Positions 17,780-26,638 of a stretch of DNA of 64,000 nt are shown piece by piece; position 1 is the stretch's first letter; every line of letters begins with the position of its first letter. The translations under genes were made by a program, and so were the position numbers. Below the pieces are notes generated by a model, which made no database searches, was not told the DNA's origin, and was given only the letters and a program-made list of their open reading frames with translations. Source of the stretch: Lysobacterales bacterium (lineage in GTDB: Bacteria; Pseudomonadota; Gammaproteobacteria; Xanthomonadales; SZUA-5); NCBI GenBank assembly GCA_022844135.1, contig JALHMG010000002.1:123842-187841 (forward strand). Reading direction: 5' to 3'.

Positions 17780-18697
17780 ATGACTCATCGAACCGCTCTC
17801 ACTTTGGCGTTTCTGACGCTCGCGTGCTCCGGCGCGCTGGCGCAGAGCGGTTTGGTCGTCAACTCCGACGATCCGAGCACGCGCGATTTCGATTCGCTGC
17901 ATCGAGTGACGTTGGCGACTGGCCAACCGATCAAAATCGGCGAGGCCCGTTCCAGCACGAACGATGCACCCTATCTGGACATCGAAGGTCTGGCGATGAA
18001 CGACGCCGGCCTGGTGTTCGGCATCGACGATGCGACGAAGACATTGCTTCGCCTGGACAAAATGACTGGCCAGACGCTGCCGGTGGACGGTCGCGACGGC
18101 AACACAGGCTTGCCGCGGACCAGCGCGCTCGACTTCGGTCTCACCTTCGATTGCAATGGTCAGTTGTACGCCAGTTCCGACACGCGTCGAACGCTCTACC
18201 GGCTCAATCCGAATACGGGCTTGGCGACTGTGGTTGGCGCTGAAGGCGCGCTCGGCGTGCCGATTACCGCATTGGCCGCGCGCGGCAACACGGTGTACGG
18301 CATCGGCAGCGATGGCGCCGAGAATTTGTACTCTATCGACGTTACCACCGGCGTCGCAAAGCTGATTGGCCCGCTCGGCGCCGGTCTGCGATTTTCCGAT
18401 GCTGGGCTGGATTTCGATGCCGATGGTGTACTTTGGGGCATCGCTGACATGACCAACGGTTCGCCCACCGGCGAACCGAGCGTCATCTTCAAGATCAATC
18501 CAGCGACCGGCGCTGCCGAGCGCGTCGCGACCACGCTCGCCGGCATCGAGAGTCTTGCGATTGCGTCGCCAGTGTGCATCAATGGCACGCCTCAGGTTAC
18601 ACCGCCAGCGATTTCGACGCTGTCCACGGCGGGGCTCGCCATCATGGCCATGCTGCTCGGCCTGATCGGCATGCTGGTTCTGCGTCGCGGCCACTGA
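17780..18697 (+). CDS. Secreted propeller-like protein with IPTL-CTERM-like tail
   Basis: 305 aa from ATG 17780, with a signal peptide cleaved after about residue 22 (ALAQ). The body has repeated segments with aspartate-rich turns (GFDA/GIDD/LNPNTG-like) typical of beta-propeller or DUF4394-type lipoprotein-like domains. The C-terminus reads AISTLSTAGLAIMAMLLG followed by a hydrophobic helix and RRGH, a variant of the IPTL-CTERM sorting signal. Function is unknown; envelope attachment or processing is inferred from the tail. The HAD gene begins 4 bases after its stop. Confidence 0.8.
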   Translation: MTHRTALTLAFLTLACSGALAQSGLVVNSDDPSTRDFDSLHRVTLATGQPIKIGEARSSTNDAPYLDIEGLAMNDAGLVFGIDDATKTLLRLDKMTGQTLPVDGRDGNTGLPRTSALDFGLTFDCNGQLYASSDTRRTLYRLNPNTGLATVVGAEGALGVPITALAARGNTVYGIGSDGAENLYSIDVTTGVAKLIGPLGAGLRFSDAGLDFDADGVLWGIADMTNGSPTGEPSVIFKINPATGAAERVATTLAGIESLAIASPVCINGTPQVTPPAISTLSTAGLAIMAMLLGLIGMLVLRRGH

Positions 18698-18701
18698 GCG
18701 C

Positions 18702-19400
18702 ATGCTGATCGGCTTCGACGCCGACGACACGCTGTGGCATAGCGAAGTTTATTTCCAGGCAGCGCACGCCGAATTCGAGCGCATCGTCGGCGGCTACGTC
18801 GACCTTGCGGATGCACGCGTTCACGACGCACTGCTGAGCACCGAAAAGCGCAACGTGAAACTGTTCGGCTACGGCGCCAAAGGCATGACCTTGTCGCTGA
18901 TAGAGACGGCGTTGGCGATCACCGGGCAGCAACTCTCCGGGGCTGACGTGCAGCGGCTGCTGGATTTGGGCAAATCGATACTCACGCATCCCGTCGAGCT
19001 GCTGCCGGGCATCGAAGAGGCGGTAGCCGCTGTCGCACAACAACACCAACTGGTGCTGATCACCAAGGGCGATCTTTTCCATCAGGAGGCGAAGATTCGC
19101 CAATGCGCGCTGCGCGATTATTTCTCGCGGATCGAGATCGTCTCCGAGAAAGACCAGGCCACTTACCAACGACTATTTGTTGAGTTCGGGGTGACGCCGC
19201 AGCAGTTCCTGATGGTCGGCAATTCGCTCAAGTCGGACATCGAACCGGTGCTGCGCCTGGGTGGATTCGGCGTCCACGTGCCTTACGCGGTGACCTGGGC
19301 GCTGGAGGCCGAACATGGGCTCGACAGCAATCACCCGCGCCTTGCAACCGCCACCCACGCCAGCGAGATCCCAGCGGCGATCGCCCGCGTCATTGGCTAA
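18702..19400 (+). CDS. HAD-superfamily hydrolase
   Basis: 232 aa. Motif I is DADDTLW (residues 6-12; the nucleophile is the first D), motif II LITKGD, the motif III lysine is in the SEKDQ segment and motif IV is VGNSLKSD. A helical C1 cap lies between motifs I and II. It is probably a small-molecule phosphatase; the substrate is not predictable. Its stop overlaps the stop of the convergent 549-aa membrane protein gene by two bases. Confidence 0.9.
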   Translation: MLIGFDADDTLWHSEVYFQAAHAEFERIVGGYVDLADARVHDALLSTEKRNVKLFGYGAKGMTLSLIETALAITGQQLSGADVQRLLDLGKSILTHPVELLPGIEEAVAAVAQQHQLVLITKGDLFHQEAKIRQCALRDYFSRIEIVSEKDQATYQRLFVEFGVTPQQFLMVGNSLKSDIEPVLRLGGFGVHVPYAVTWALEAEHGLDSNHPRLATATHASEIPAAIARVIG

Positions 19401-21046
19401 GGACTAGTGATCTTCGCGATCCGCGTGCGTGCCAGCGTCATTTGCGCGTAGCCGCCGCCCATGCGCACTCTCAATACCAACTGCCCGGGGTCGATCGAGG
19501 TGATCTCGCCCTTGAGCGTCCGGTTGCCTTCGATGGTCACCTGTACACGCTGCCCAACGCGAAGCGAATCGAAGGACAGGCGTTCCGGTTCGGCGCGGCG
19601 GCGCGGCGGCGCGGCCCGATAGGCAACGTCGACGGACTGAGTCGTGGGTACGCCCGGCGCTGGCGGCGGCGATTGCACGTCGATGGTCGGATCGGTGGTC
19701 GATGGCGCTGCAATTTGCGGCGCCGGCGTGGTCGCTACGGTTTCCGGCGCGGTTGCCTCGGAGACCGCGACCGGCACTGGTGCGAGCGCCTCTGGTTGGC
19801 TTGGGACGGGCTTCGCGGCGATCTGCACACTCGCTGCCTCAGCCAACGATGCAAGCGAGCTCGCGATGGTGCCGCCGGATTCGTACATCAAGATCGCCCA
19901 AACAGAATCGAAGTCGCCCTCGGGCCAATCGCGTGGCGCGATCGCGGTCGGCATGGCGTACGCGACGTGCTCTCCGTGGCGCAATGTACTGCCGCTGGCG
20001 GCAATGAAACCAGCCAGCGTTTGCGCCTGCGAACCGCCCACTTCCCCGCTGGAGGTGGTGGCGGTTTCCCAAACCAGCTCGCCGCCGTGGCGCGCATAGT
20101 TCTCGTACACCGCCAACGCCTCCGGGTTGGCGATCATGCCGTCCATCTGCAAAAAGCGCGAAACCGACGCCAGATGGCGACGAATAAACTCGTCCTCGCT
20201 GATACCGCCCGACTTTGCGCACCACGCGTTGCGCCGGGCGATGAAGCCGTGATCGCGCACCGTCCAGGAAAGCTTGCGCATTCGCCACTCCTGATCGAGC
20301 TGATCAATGAACTGCACGGCGGGCCCCGGCAGCTCGTGATCGATCTCGATGGTCAACTCCGACATGGTCGGGCCGCCAAACTGCAAGCGCTGACGCAAGG
20401 TCTTTTCGCCCAGCGCCTGATATTCGATGCGGATATCGCGCGTTCCGGTGTCGACGCCGATGTTGCCTTCGAGCTCGGAGATGTTCCACCACCACGCATC
20501 GCAACCTTCGGCTTCGAACAACGCGCCGGTATAGCTGCCGAACCAATTGGTCTCAGGATTGAAGTAATGCATCCCGTAGTCGCCGAAATCGACGCCGCTC
20601 AACTGCAGCGCCATGGTATGCGCTGGCGGATACGCATAGCCGCCGTCCTCGCCGCCCAGCATGCGTTCAGCGGCGCGATTGGCGCGCCGCGATTTGAACG
20701 GCTTGAAGCTCACCAAGGGCAAAGCCTGGCGAACCACCCAGAAGAAACCAGGCGTTTCCAGGCGCACTTCGCGAATTCGGATCGGGGCCTCTGATCCGTC
20801 GCCCTCGTAGGGGACCATCTCGACATCGTGCACGCGCATGCTTCCGTCGAGACCATAACTGGCATTCCGGAACAAAGTGTCGGCGTCGTACATGTCGAGC
20901 GCGGCAAACGCATAGCCCTTGATGCCCAGGCGAAGCATCAAGTCGAACAGGACGATCAACACCAGCGGAATGATTATCCACCAGTACCACGGCAGATTGA
21001 GGATCTGGCGCGTTTCCGATTTTCCTCGTCGAACGCTGCGCGCCAT
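19397..21046 (-). CDS. Membrane-anchored protein of unknown function
   Basis: 549 aa from ATG 21046 (AGGAAT ribosome site). One transmembrane helix lies near residues 18-40 (WYWWIIIPLVLIVLFDLML), so most of the protein is periplasmic. Residues 45-390 form a domain I do not recognise; a proline/alanine/threonine linker follows (about 410-475). The last 60 residues (RVGQRVQVTIEG ... TLKGEITSIDPGQLVLRV) look like a small beta-barrel of the SH3/PilZ-like kind. It lies between the HAD hydrolase and the mraZ promoter on the opposite strand. Confidence 0.75.
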   Translation of the reverse strand: MARSVRRGKSETRQILNLPWYWWIIIPLVLIVLFDLMLRLGIKGYAFAALDMYDADTLFRNASYGLDGSMRVHDVEMVPYEGDGSEAPIRIREVRLETPGFFWVVRQALPLVSFKPFKSRRANRAAERMLGGEDGGYAYPPAHTMALQLSGVDFGDYGMHYFNPETNWFGSYTGALFEAEGCDAWWWNISELEGNIGVDTGTRDIRIEYQALGEKTLRQRLQFGGPTMSELTIEIDHELPGPAVQFIDQLDQEWRMRKLSWTVRDHGFIARRNAWCAKSGGISEDEFIRRHLASVSRFLQMDGMIANPEALAVYENYARHGGELVWETATTSSGEVGGSQAQTLAGFIAASGSTLRHGEHVAYAMPTAIAPRDWPEGDFDSVWAILMYESGGTIASSLASLAEAASVQIAAKPVPSQPEALAPVPVAVSEATAPETVATTPAPQIAAPSTTDPTIDVQSPPPAPGVPTTQSVDVAYRAAPPRRRAEPERLSFDSLRVGQRVQVTIEGNRTLKGEITSIDPGQLVLRVRMGGGYAQMTLARTRIAKITSP

Positions 21047-21198
21047 GGCGAATTCCTGACCTGGACCACGTTGGTTTCTACGCTGAGTTCTGCGCCGGAG
21101 CAACGCCGAGAAAGGAATGTCATGAATTCAAGCACTTACATCCGCTTTCTCGAAATCACCTGATATCCGTTAAGTCATTGTTACGCAAGGATTTTTCC

Positions 21199-21262
21199 TT
21201 GACCGATCGTACCCGGCAAGCGTAGAGTGGGAAATCATGGTGAAAAGTGGATTTTTGTGGAG
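21199..21262 (+). promoter_or_regulatory. mraZ promoter and four-box MraZ operator
   Basis: A -35 TTGACC (21199-21204) and -10-like TAGAGT (21223-21228) precede four TGGNN boxes at 21228 (TGGGA), 21238 (TGGTG), 21248 (TGGAT) and 21258 (TGGAG), spaced exactly 10 bases. This matches the known MraZ binding pattern of TGGGN repeats separated by 5 bases. The boxes run from the -10 to the ribosome site, as expected for autorepression of the dcw operon. Confidence 0.82.
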
Positions 21263-21264
21263 TC

Positions 21265-21717
21265 ATGAGCCTGTTCTACGGCGAGAACGCGGTGTCGATC
21301 GACGACAAGGGGCGCATGAGCATCCCGACGTCGTATCGCGAAGCGTTGTCTGCACTTTGCCAGAACCGCCTTGTGATCACCTACAACCCCTTCGAGCGCG
21401 AGTGTCTGTGGATTTTCCCCGTTTCCGAATGGGAGCGGGTGCGCGATCAGGTGGTGTCCCTGGGCAGCTTCGATGCCGCGCATAGGGATCTGCAACGCAA
21501 GCTCGTCGGCGCCGCGTCGCACATAACGCTGGACGCCAATGGCCGCTTCTTGCTGCCACATAGCGCCCGGCAGGCGGCGGGGTTGAGCAAGAGCGCCGTG
21601 TTGCTCGGCATGGGCGAAAAATTCGAGTTGTGGAGCGATAGCGCTCAGCAAGCGCGCCTGGAACAGCCGATCGCGGATAGCGCGATTACCGACGCCATGC
21701 GGGCGTTGCGATTCTGA
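21265..21717 (+). CDS. mraZ: Transcriptional regulator MraZ
   Basis: 150 aa from ATG 21265 (MSLFYGENAVSID), at the end of the operator; an upstream in-frame start is less likely. It has two AbrB-like MraZ repeats, each with a DxxGR core: DDKGRMSIP near residue 15 and DANGRFLLP near 90. MraZ forms an oligomeric ring that binds TGGGN repeats and represses its own operon. It is the first gene of the dcw cluster. Confidence 0.96.
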   Translation: MSLFYGENAVSIDDKGRMSIPTSYREALSALCQNRLVITYNPFERECLWIFPVSEWERVRDQVVSLGSFDAAHRDLQRKLVGAASHITLDANGRFLLPHSARQAAGLSKSAVLLGMGEKFELWSDSAQQARLEQPIADSAITDAMRALRF

Positions 21718-21765
21718 TGTTGTGGGTCGCGCTGGCGCGACGCTTTGGGAACTGTGGAGCGGCAA

Positions 21766-21860
21766 ATGGTCAATAGTCAATGGTCAAAAGTCGATGGGAA
21801 AGCGCACGGCGGCAGGGTTACACGCGCTTCCTTTGACTATTCACTATTGACCATCGACCA
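21766..21860. repeat. Palindrome with heptamer arms (ATGGTCA units)
   Basis: The left arm is ATGGTCA, ATAGTCA, ATGGTCA, AAAGTCG in tandem (21766-21797); the right arm at 21832-21860 is its inverted form with few mismatches. About 34 unique bases lie between. It fills the mraZ-rsmH gap and resembles in plan the elements at 23157, 29145, 35911, 40613 and 44624, though the unit sequence differs. Confidence 0.8.
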
Positions 21861-21862
21861 GT

Positions 21863-21887
21863 CCGTATCGCGCCACGCGCGATACGG
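21863..21887 (+). promoter_or_regulatory. Perfect hairpin just before rsmH
   Basis: Arms CCGTATCGCG and CGCGATACGG with a 5-base loop end 18 bases before the rsmH GTG start. As mRNA it would sit next to the ribosome site (AAGG/GGGGA) and may affect translation or RNA ends. Role not known. Confidence 0.5.
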
Positions 21888-21905
21888 CGCCTAAGGTTCT
21901 GGGGA

Positions 21906-22811
21906 GTGCAAACCGGGCATACACCGGTGTTGTTGGAGGAAACGCTCAAGGGATTGAGCATCAAGCCGGACGGGCGCTACATCGACGCCACGTTCGGTCG
22001 CGGTGGGCACGCTCGCGCGTTGTTGGCGAGGTTGTCATCGATGGGTCAGTTGCTGGCATTCGATCGCGATCCTAGCGCGATCGAAGCAGGGCAGGCGCTG
22101 GCCGCGGCCGATCGGCGATTCGCGTTGAGGCACGCGAATTTCGCCGATCTCGATCTTGTCGTCCCAGTGCAGGGCTGGGACGGCATTTTGTTCGATTTCG
22201 GGGTGTCCTCACCCCAACTCGACGAGCCCGAGCGCGGATTCAGTTTTTTGCGCGATGGCCCGCTCGATATGCGAATGGATCCGGCGCACGGACTGAGCGC
22301 CGCACAGTGGTTGGCAGAGGTGAGCGAGTCGGTGTTGAGTCAGGCGCTATTTGAGTTCGGCGAAGAAAAGCACGCGCGGCGGCTGGCGCGGGCTCTGAAG
22401 TCGCGCACGCTGCAATCGCCGTTTTCGCGGACCACCGAACTTGCCGAATTCATCGCCAGCGTGGTGCCGAAGACTGGCCCCACGCACCCGGCGACGCGCG
22501 CTTTTCAGGCGATCCGCATCGCCGTCAACGACGAGCTTGGTGCGATCGATCGCGCGCTCATTGCAGCAGAAAAATGCTTGCGCGTCGGCGGGCGACTGGC
22601 AGCGATCAGTTTTCACTCGCTGGAAGATCGCCGCGTCAAGCAGTTCATCCACTCGCGCAGCCGGCCGCCGGTGGTATCGCGCCGTTTGCCGCCGCCCGCC
22701 AGCCACTTGACGCTGATCGATCACGGCAAGTGCTTGCCGAGCGCTGCCGAAATCGCCGCCAATCCGCGCGCGCGCAGCGCGGTGTTGCGCATCGCCGAGA
22801 AACGCGCATGA
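21906..22811 (+). CDS. rsmH: 16S rRNA (cytosine1402-N4)-methyltransferase RsmH
   Basis: 301 aa from a GTG start at 21906; the sequence begins with the family signature HTPVLLEE right after it, so the start is secure. The SAM site is ATFGRGGHARAL, and late motifs include SFHSLEDR (about 240). It methylates C1402 of 16S rRNA in the ribosomal P site. It overlaps ftsL by ATGA. Confidence 0.96.
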   Translation: MQTGHTPVLLEETLKGLSIKPDGRYIDATFGRGGHARALLARLSSMGQLLAFDRDPSAIEAGQALAAADRRFALRHANFADLDLVVPVQGWDGILFDFGVSSPQLDEPERGFSFLRDGPLDMRMDPAHGLSAAQWLAEVSESVLSQALFEFGEEKHARRLARALKSRTLQSPFSRTTELAEFIASVVPKTGPTHPATRAFQAIRIAVNDELGAIDRALIAAEKCLRVGGRLAAISFHSLEDRRVKQFIHSRSRPPVVSRRLPPPASHLTLIDHGKCLPSAAEIAANPRARSAVLRIAEKRA

Positions 22812-23077
22812 CCGCCCGCTATGTGCTGCTTGGAATGATGGTCGCCGCCGTCGTCGGCAGTGCCGTCGCGTTGGTGTACGCGCGTCACGAAGCGCGCCAG
22901 AAGTTTTTCGCCATCGAACGGCTGAACGCCGAACGCGACGAACTGAACATCGAATGGGGCCAGTTGCAGCTGGAGCAATCGACTTGGGCCGACGCCAATC
23001 GCGTCGAGCAGATCGCGACACGCGAGCTCAACATGACCTTCGCCGCGCCGCGCGAAATCGTGGTGATTGCGCCATGA
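22808..23077 (+). CDS. ftsL: Cell division protein FtsL
   Basis: 89 aa: a short cytoplasmic N-terminus, one membrane helix (residues 5-24) and a periplasmic leucine-zipper-like coiled coil ending in VEQIATRELNMTFAAP, the conserved FtsL C-terminal block. It forms the FtsQLB subcomplex that activates septal peptidoglycan synthesis. Position between rsmH and ftsI is standard. An ATGA at its stop opens only a non-FtsI frame, because a palindromic element separates it from ftsI. Confidence 0.93.
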   Translation: MTARYVLLGMMVAAVVGSAVALVYARHEARQKFFAIERLNAERDELNIEWGQLQLEQSTWADANRVEQIATRELNMTFAAPREIVVIAP

Positions 23078-23156
23078 GCACAGTTGGCGCAACACGCTTT
23101 GCTCTTGAGAAGTCCTACTTGTCGGGGATTACCCGATGCGCATGGAAAATCGCAGG

Positions 23157-23304
23157 CGAGGGCACGAAGGCACGAGGGCTCGGGGGCAGGTGCACATCGA
23201 AGCATTGTGGTGCTTTCGATAGAGTCGGTTTACACCGATTCCTTTTTTGTGCGGGCGTCTCGGAGTACACGTGCCCTCGTGCCTTCGTGCCCTCGTGCCC
23301 TCGC
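23157..23304. repeat. Palindrome with octamer arms (GAGGGCAC units), copy 1
   Basis: The left arm at 23157-23195 is built from GAGGGCAC-like units and the right arm at 23265-23308 from the inverse. The core has ATCGAAGCA...TGCTTTCGAT. It occupies the ftsL-ftsI gap of 307 bases, in which no gene is supported. The core is related, in reverse orientation, to that of the copy at 29145. Confidence 0.82.
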
Positions 23305-23384
23305 TGTCCAAAACTCAGTGGAGCCGGCTCGCTGAATAGCAGGGTGGCGCGTCTGATTGGCATCGCTCGAACAGGTCGCCAACC

Positions 23385-25136
23385 ATGAAACCCCGCCTGC
23401 GCGCCCCGAATTACCGCTTGCGCCTGTACACCGTGGTGATGGTGCTGGTGCTCGCGACCACGGGCCTGGTAGGCAAGGCGGTTGCCGTACAGGTGCTCGG
23501 CAAAGAGTTCTACCAGGCCCAGGGCGACGCCCGGCATTTGCGCGAGGTGGCCATTCCGGCTTACCGCGGCATGATCGTCGACCGCAATGGCGAGCCGCTG
23601 GCGGTGTCGACGCCGGTGATGTCGCTGTGGGCCAATCCCAGGCAGTTGCTTGCGGAGGCTGCCGAGCGGGTCCCTGAACTTGCCGGTGCGCTTGAAACCA
23701 ACGATGGCGCACTGATGCAGCGACTGGTGCAGCGCGCGGACAAAGAGTTCGTGTACTTGAAGCGCCACATCAGCCCGGACGAAGCGAATGGCGTGCTCGC
23801 CCTCGACATTCCCGGCGTGCATGCGCAGCGTGAGTTTCGCCGCTATTACCCAGCGGGCGAGGTGTTGGCCCATGTGATCGGCTACACGGATATCGACGAT
23901 CACGGTCAGGAGGGTATGGAGCTGGCGTTCGAAAGCTGGCTGGCCGGGACACCGGGCAAGAAGAAAGTGATTCAGGACCGACGCGGTCGACGCGTTGAAG
24001 ACGTCGATCTGATCGCCGCTGCGGAACCGGGCAAAGACCTGACCTTGAGCATCGATCGGCGCATCCAGTACCTCGCGTATCGCGAACTGAAAAACGCGCT
24101 GATCGAACACAAAGCCACCAGCGGTTCAGTGGTGGTACTCGATGTGCCCACCGGCGAGGTGCTGGCGATGGTCAACCAGCCCAGCTACAACCCCAATTCG
24201 CGTACCCGCGAGCGTGGCGGAAGCGTCCGCAACCGCGCTGCCACCGATGTTTTCGAACCCGGTTCCGTGGTCAAGGCCTTCACCGCAGCTGCGGCGCTGG
24301 AGACCGGAAGATTCCAAGCCGACAGCAAGATCGAAACCGCGCCGGGTCAACTGCCTGTGAGTGGCGGCTTCGTGGTCAAGGACGTGCGCAATTTCGGCAC
24401 GCTCGATGTCACCGGCATCCTGACCAAATCGAGCAACGTCGGCGCCACGAAACTGGCGCAAGCGATCGAGGACGAGTTCCTTTACGACATGTTCCATCGT
24501 TTCGGTTTCGGCTCCGTGACCGGATCGATGTTCCCCGGCGAAAGCCCAGGCGTGTTGCCGGATTACAAGCGCTGGCGGCCGATCGAGAAGGTCACATTGA
24601 GCTACGGTTACGGCCTCAGCGTCACCGCGCTGCAATTGGCGAACTCGTATGCGGCACTGGCCAATGGCGGGCGGATGCGCGCGCCCACATTCGTCAAGGG
24701 CGGCGCCAACCCGGATACTGCGGTGATCGATCCGGCGTTGGCGCAAACCGTGCTGGATATGCTGGAGACGGTGACCGGTCCGGCAGGCACCGCCGGCAAG
24801 GCTGCGGTGCCGTATTACCGAGTGGCCGGCAAGAGCGGAACGTCGATCAAGGCCGGCGTTGGCGGTTACACCGAGGCGCGCTACATCTCGGTGTTCGCCG
24901 GCATGGCGCCGGTGTCCAATCCGCGTCTCGCGGCCGTGGTGGTCATTAACGACCCGACGGCCGGACAGTACTACGGTGGTTTGGTGGCGGCGCCAGCTTT
25001 CGGCCAGATCGTCGGCGGTGCGTTGCGGCTGATGAACGTGACACCGGATTCGCAGCTGATCGTGGAACAACAGCGTAGCCGCGAGGAAGAGCTGGAAGCG
25101 GCGGCCGAGGCGGTGGGAGAGGCGACGCTGCCATGA
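23385..25136 (+). CDS. ftsI: Septal peptidoglycan transpeptidase FtsI (PBP3)
   Basis: 583 aa. One N-terminal membrane helix (about 14-36), a pedestal domain and a class B penicillin-binding transpeptidase with all three motifs: SVVK (294-297, catalytic S294), SSN (349-351) and KSGT (483-486). It cross-links septal peptidoglycan as partner of FtsW and is the target of beta-lactams. It overlaps murE by ATGA. Its own ribosome site must lie downstream of the palindromic element. Confidence 0.97.
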   Translation: MKPRLRAPNYRLRLYTVVMVLVLATTGLVGKAVAVQVLGKEFYQAQGDARHLREVAIPAYRGMIVDRNGEPLAVSTPVMSLWANPRQLLAEAAERVPELAGALETNDGALMQRLVQRADKEFVYLKRHISPDEANGVLALDIPGVHAQREFRRYYPAGEVLAHVIGYTDIDDHGQEGMELAFESWLAGTPGKKKVIQDRRGRRVEDVDLIAAAEPGKDLTLSIDRRIQYLAYRELKNALIEHKATSGSVVVLDVPTGEVLAMVNQPSYNPNSRTRERGGSVRNRAATDVFEPGSVVKAFTAAAALETGRFQADSKIETAPGQLPVSGGFVVKDVRNFGTLDVTGILTKSSNVGATKLAQAIEDEFLYDMFHRFGFGSVTGSMFPGESPGVLPDYKRWRPIEKVTLSYGYGLSVTALQLANSYAALANGGRMRAPTFVKGGANPDTAVIDPALAQTVLDMLETVTGPAGTAGKAAVPYYRVAGKSGTSIKAGVGGYTEARYISVFAGMAPVSNPRLAAVVVINDPTAGQYYGGLVAAPAFGQIVGGALRLMNVTPDSQLIVEQQRSREEELEAAAEAVGEATLP

Positions 25137-26638
25137 CCACGTCGATGCCTCTGGACGCGCTCCTGGCCGATCTGCTGCCAGCGCGCGACGTCCCGCCCGT
25201 TCTGGTATCGGGCCTTGCGCTCGACAGCCGCGAAGTGCGGCCGGGCGATCTTTTTCTGGCGCTTCAGGGCGGCAGCAGCCATGGGTTGCAACATGCGCAG
25301 AATGCGCTTTCGCGCGGCGCGGTGGCGGTACTCGCCGAAGGCGACGCCGGGCAGTGGCCACATGAAAGCCCGCTGGTGACCACGCCAAGTGTGCGCCCGG
25401 TCATCGGCGCGATAGCGCAGCGCCTGTATGGCCGCAGCTCGCTAAGGCTCGTCGGCGTCACCGGCACCAACGGCAAAACCTCGACGGTCCAGTTCATCGC
25501 GCAAGCCGCCGAGCTGCTCGGCGTGCGCGCCGCCACGCAAGGCACGCTCGGCGCAGGACCGGTCGGCGCCCTGGTCGCAGGCGAGCGAACCACGCCCGAT
25601 GTCTGCGCTACGCATCGGTTCTTGTCCCAGATGGCGGCGCAAGGCGTTGCGCTCGCCGCAATGGAAGTTAGTTCGCATGCGCTCGATCAAGGTCGGGTGG
25701 ACGGCGTGCCTTTCGAAGTTGCTGTGTTCACGCAACTGACGCGCGATCACCTCGATTACCACGGCACCATGGACGCGTACTTCGCGGCCAAAGCCAGGTT
25801 GTTCGAATGGCCCGACTTACGCGTTGCCGTGATCAATGTCGACTGCCCCTACGGCCAGCAATTGCTGCAGCGCCTCGCCAGCGGCGTGCGCGCGATCACT
25901 TACAGCGCCAGCGGCAGGGATGCCGATCTGAGCGCGCAGAATATTCGTCTCGATACCCGAGGTATCGCCTTCGAGTTGCGGGTCGCGCGGACCGCGTTCG
26001 GCGCTACGAGCGAACGCGCAACCCCAGCGCCGTTAATGCGCGTCGTCCAAACGGGACTGCTCGGCAGATTCAACGTCGATAACCTGCTCGCCGCCAGCGG
26101 CTCGCTGCTCGCACTGGGACTCGACGCGAGCGATATCGCCGAGGCACTCGCAGAGCTGCGACCAGTACCTGGTCGGATGAACCGCATCGCCGCACAAAAC
26201 GCGCCGACGGTCGTCGTCGACTACGCGCACACGCCCGATGCGATCAGCGTCGCGATCAAAGCTCTGCGCGCACACCGCCCTGCGGCGCTCAGCATCGTTT
26301 TCGGTTGCGGTGGCGAGCGCGATCGCGGCAAACGCCCGCTGATGGCTCACGCGGCGCTGGCAGCGGATCGTCTCTACGTGACCGACGACAACCCGCGCGG
26401 CGAAGACGGCGATACGATCGTCGCTGAAATCGTCGCCGGTCTCCCCGCAAACGCTGGCGCGATCATCGAACGCGATCGCCGCTGTGCGATCCGCCGCGCC
26501 ATCGAGGAAGCCGCAGCCAACGACATGGTACTGGTCGCCGGCAAAGGGCACGAGCCGTATCAGGAAATCGCCGGGCGCAAGCTGGCGTTCGACGACGCGG
26601 TGGTGGCGCGCGAGGCGTTGGCGGAGAGAGCCGCATGA
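25133..26638 (+). CDS. murE: UDP-MurNAc-L-Ala-D-Glu:meso-DAP ligase MurE
   Basis: 501 aa. The Mur-ligase ATP loop GTNGKTST is at about 111-118, the carbamylated-lysine region is near 220, and DDNPR at about 416-420 is the motif that selects meso-diaminopimelate. It adds the third stem-peptide residue in the cytoplasm. It overlaps ftsI and murF by 4 bases each. Confidence 0.97.
   Translation: MTTSMPLDALLADLLPARDVPPVLVSGLALDSREVRPGDLFLALQGGSSHGLQHAQNALSRGAVAVLAEGDAGQWPHESPLVTTPSVRPVIGAIAQRLYGRSSLRLVGVTGTNGKTSTVQFIAQAAELLGVRAATQGTLGAGPVGALVAGERTTPDVCATHRFLSQMAAQGVALAAMEVSSHALDQGRVDGVPFEVAVFTQLTRDHLDYHGTMDAYFAAKARLFEWPDLRVAVINVDCPYGQQLLQRLASGVRAITYSASGRDADLSAQNIRLDTRGIAFELRVARTAFGATSERATPAPLMRVVQTGLLGRFNVDNLLAASGSLLALGLDASDIAEALAELRPVPGRMNRIAAQNAPTVVVDYAHTPDAISVAIKALRAHRPAALSIVFGCGGERDRGKRPLMAHAALAADRLYVTDDNPRGEDGDTIVAEIVAGLPANAGAIIERDRRCAIRRAIEEAAANDMVLVAGKGHEPYQEIAGRKLAFDDAVVAREALAERAA

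Noticed and set aside
23074-23388. Frame opening at the ATGA of the ftsL stop, coupled and extending to ftsI
   Set aside because: It is tempting as a coupled gene, but most of it is the GAGGGCAC palindrome and it has no FtsI-like N-terminus; a by-product of the insertion.
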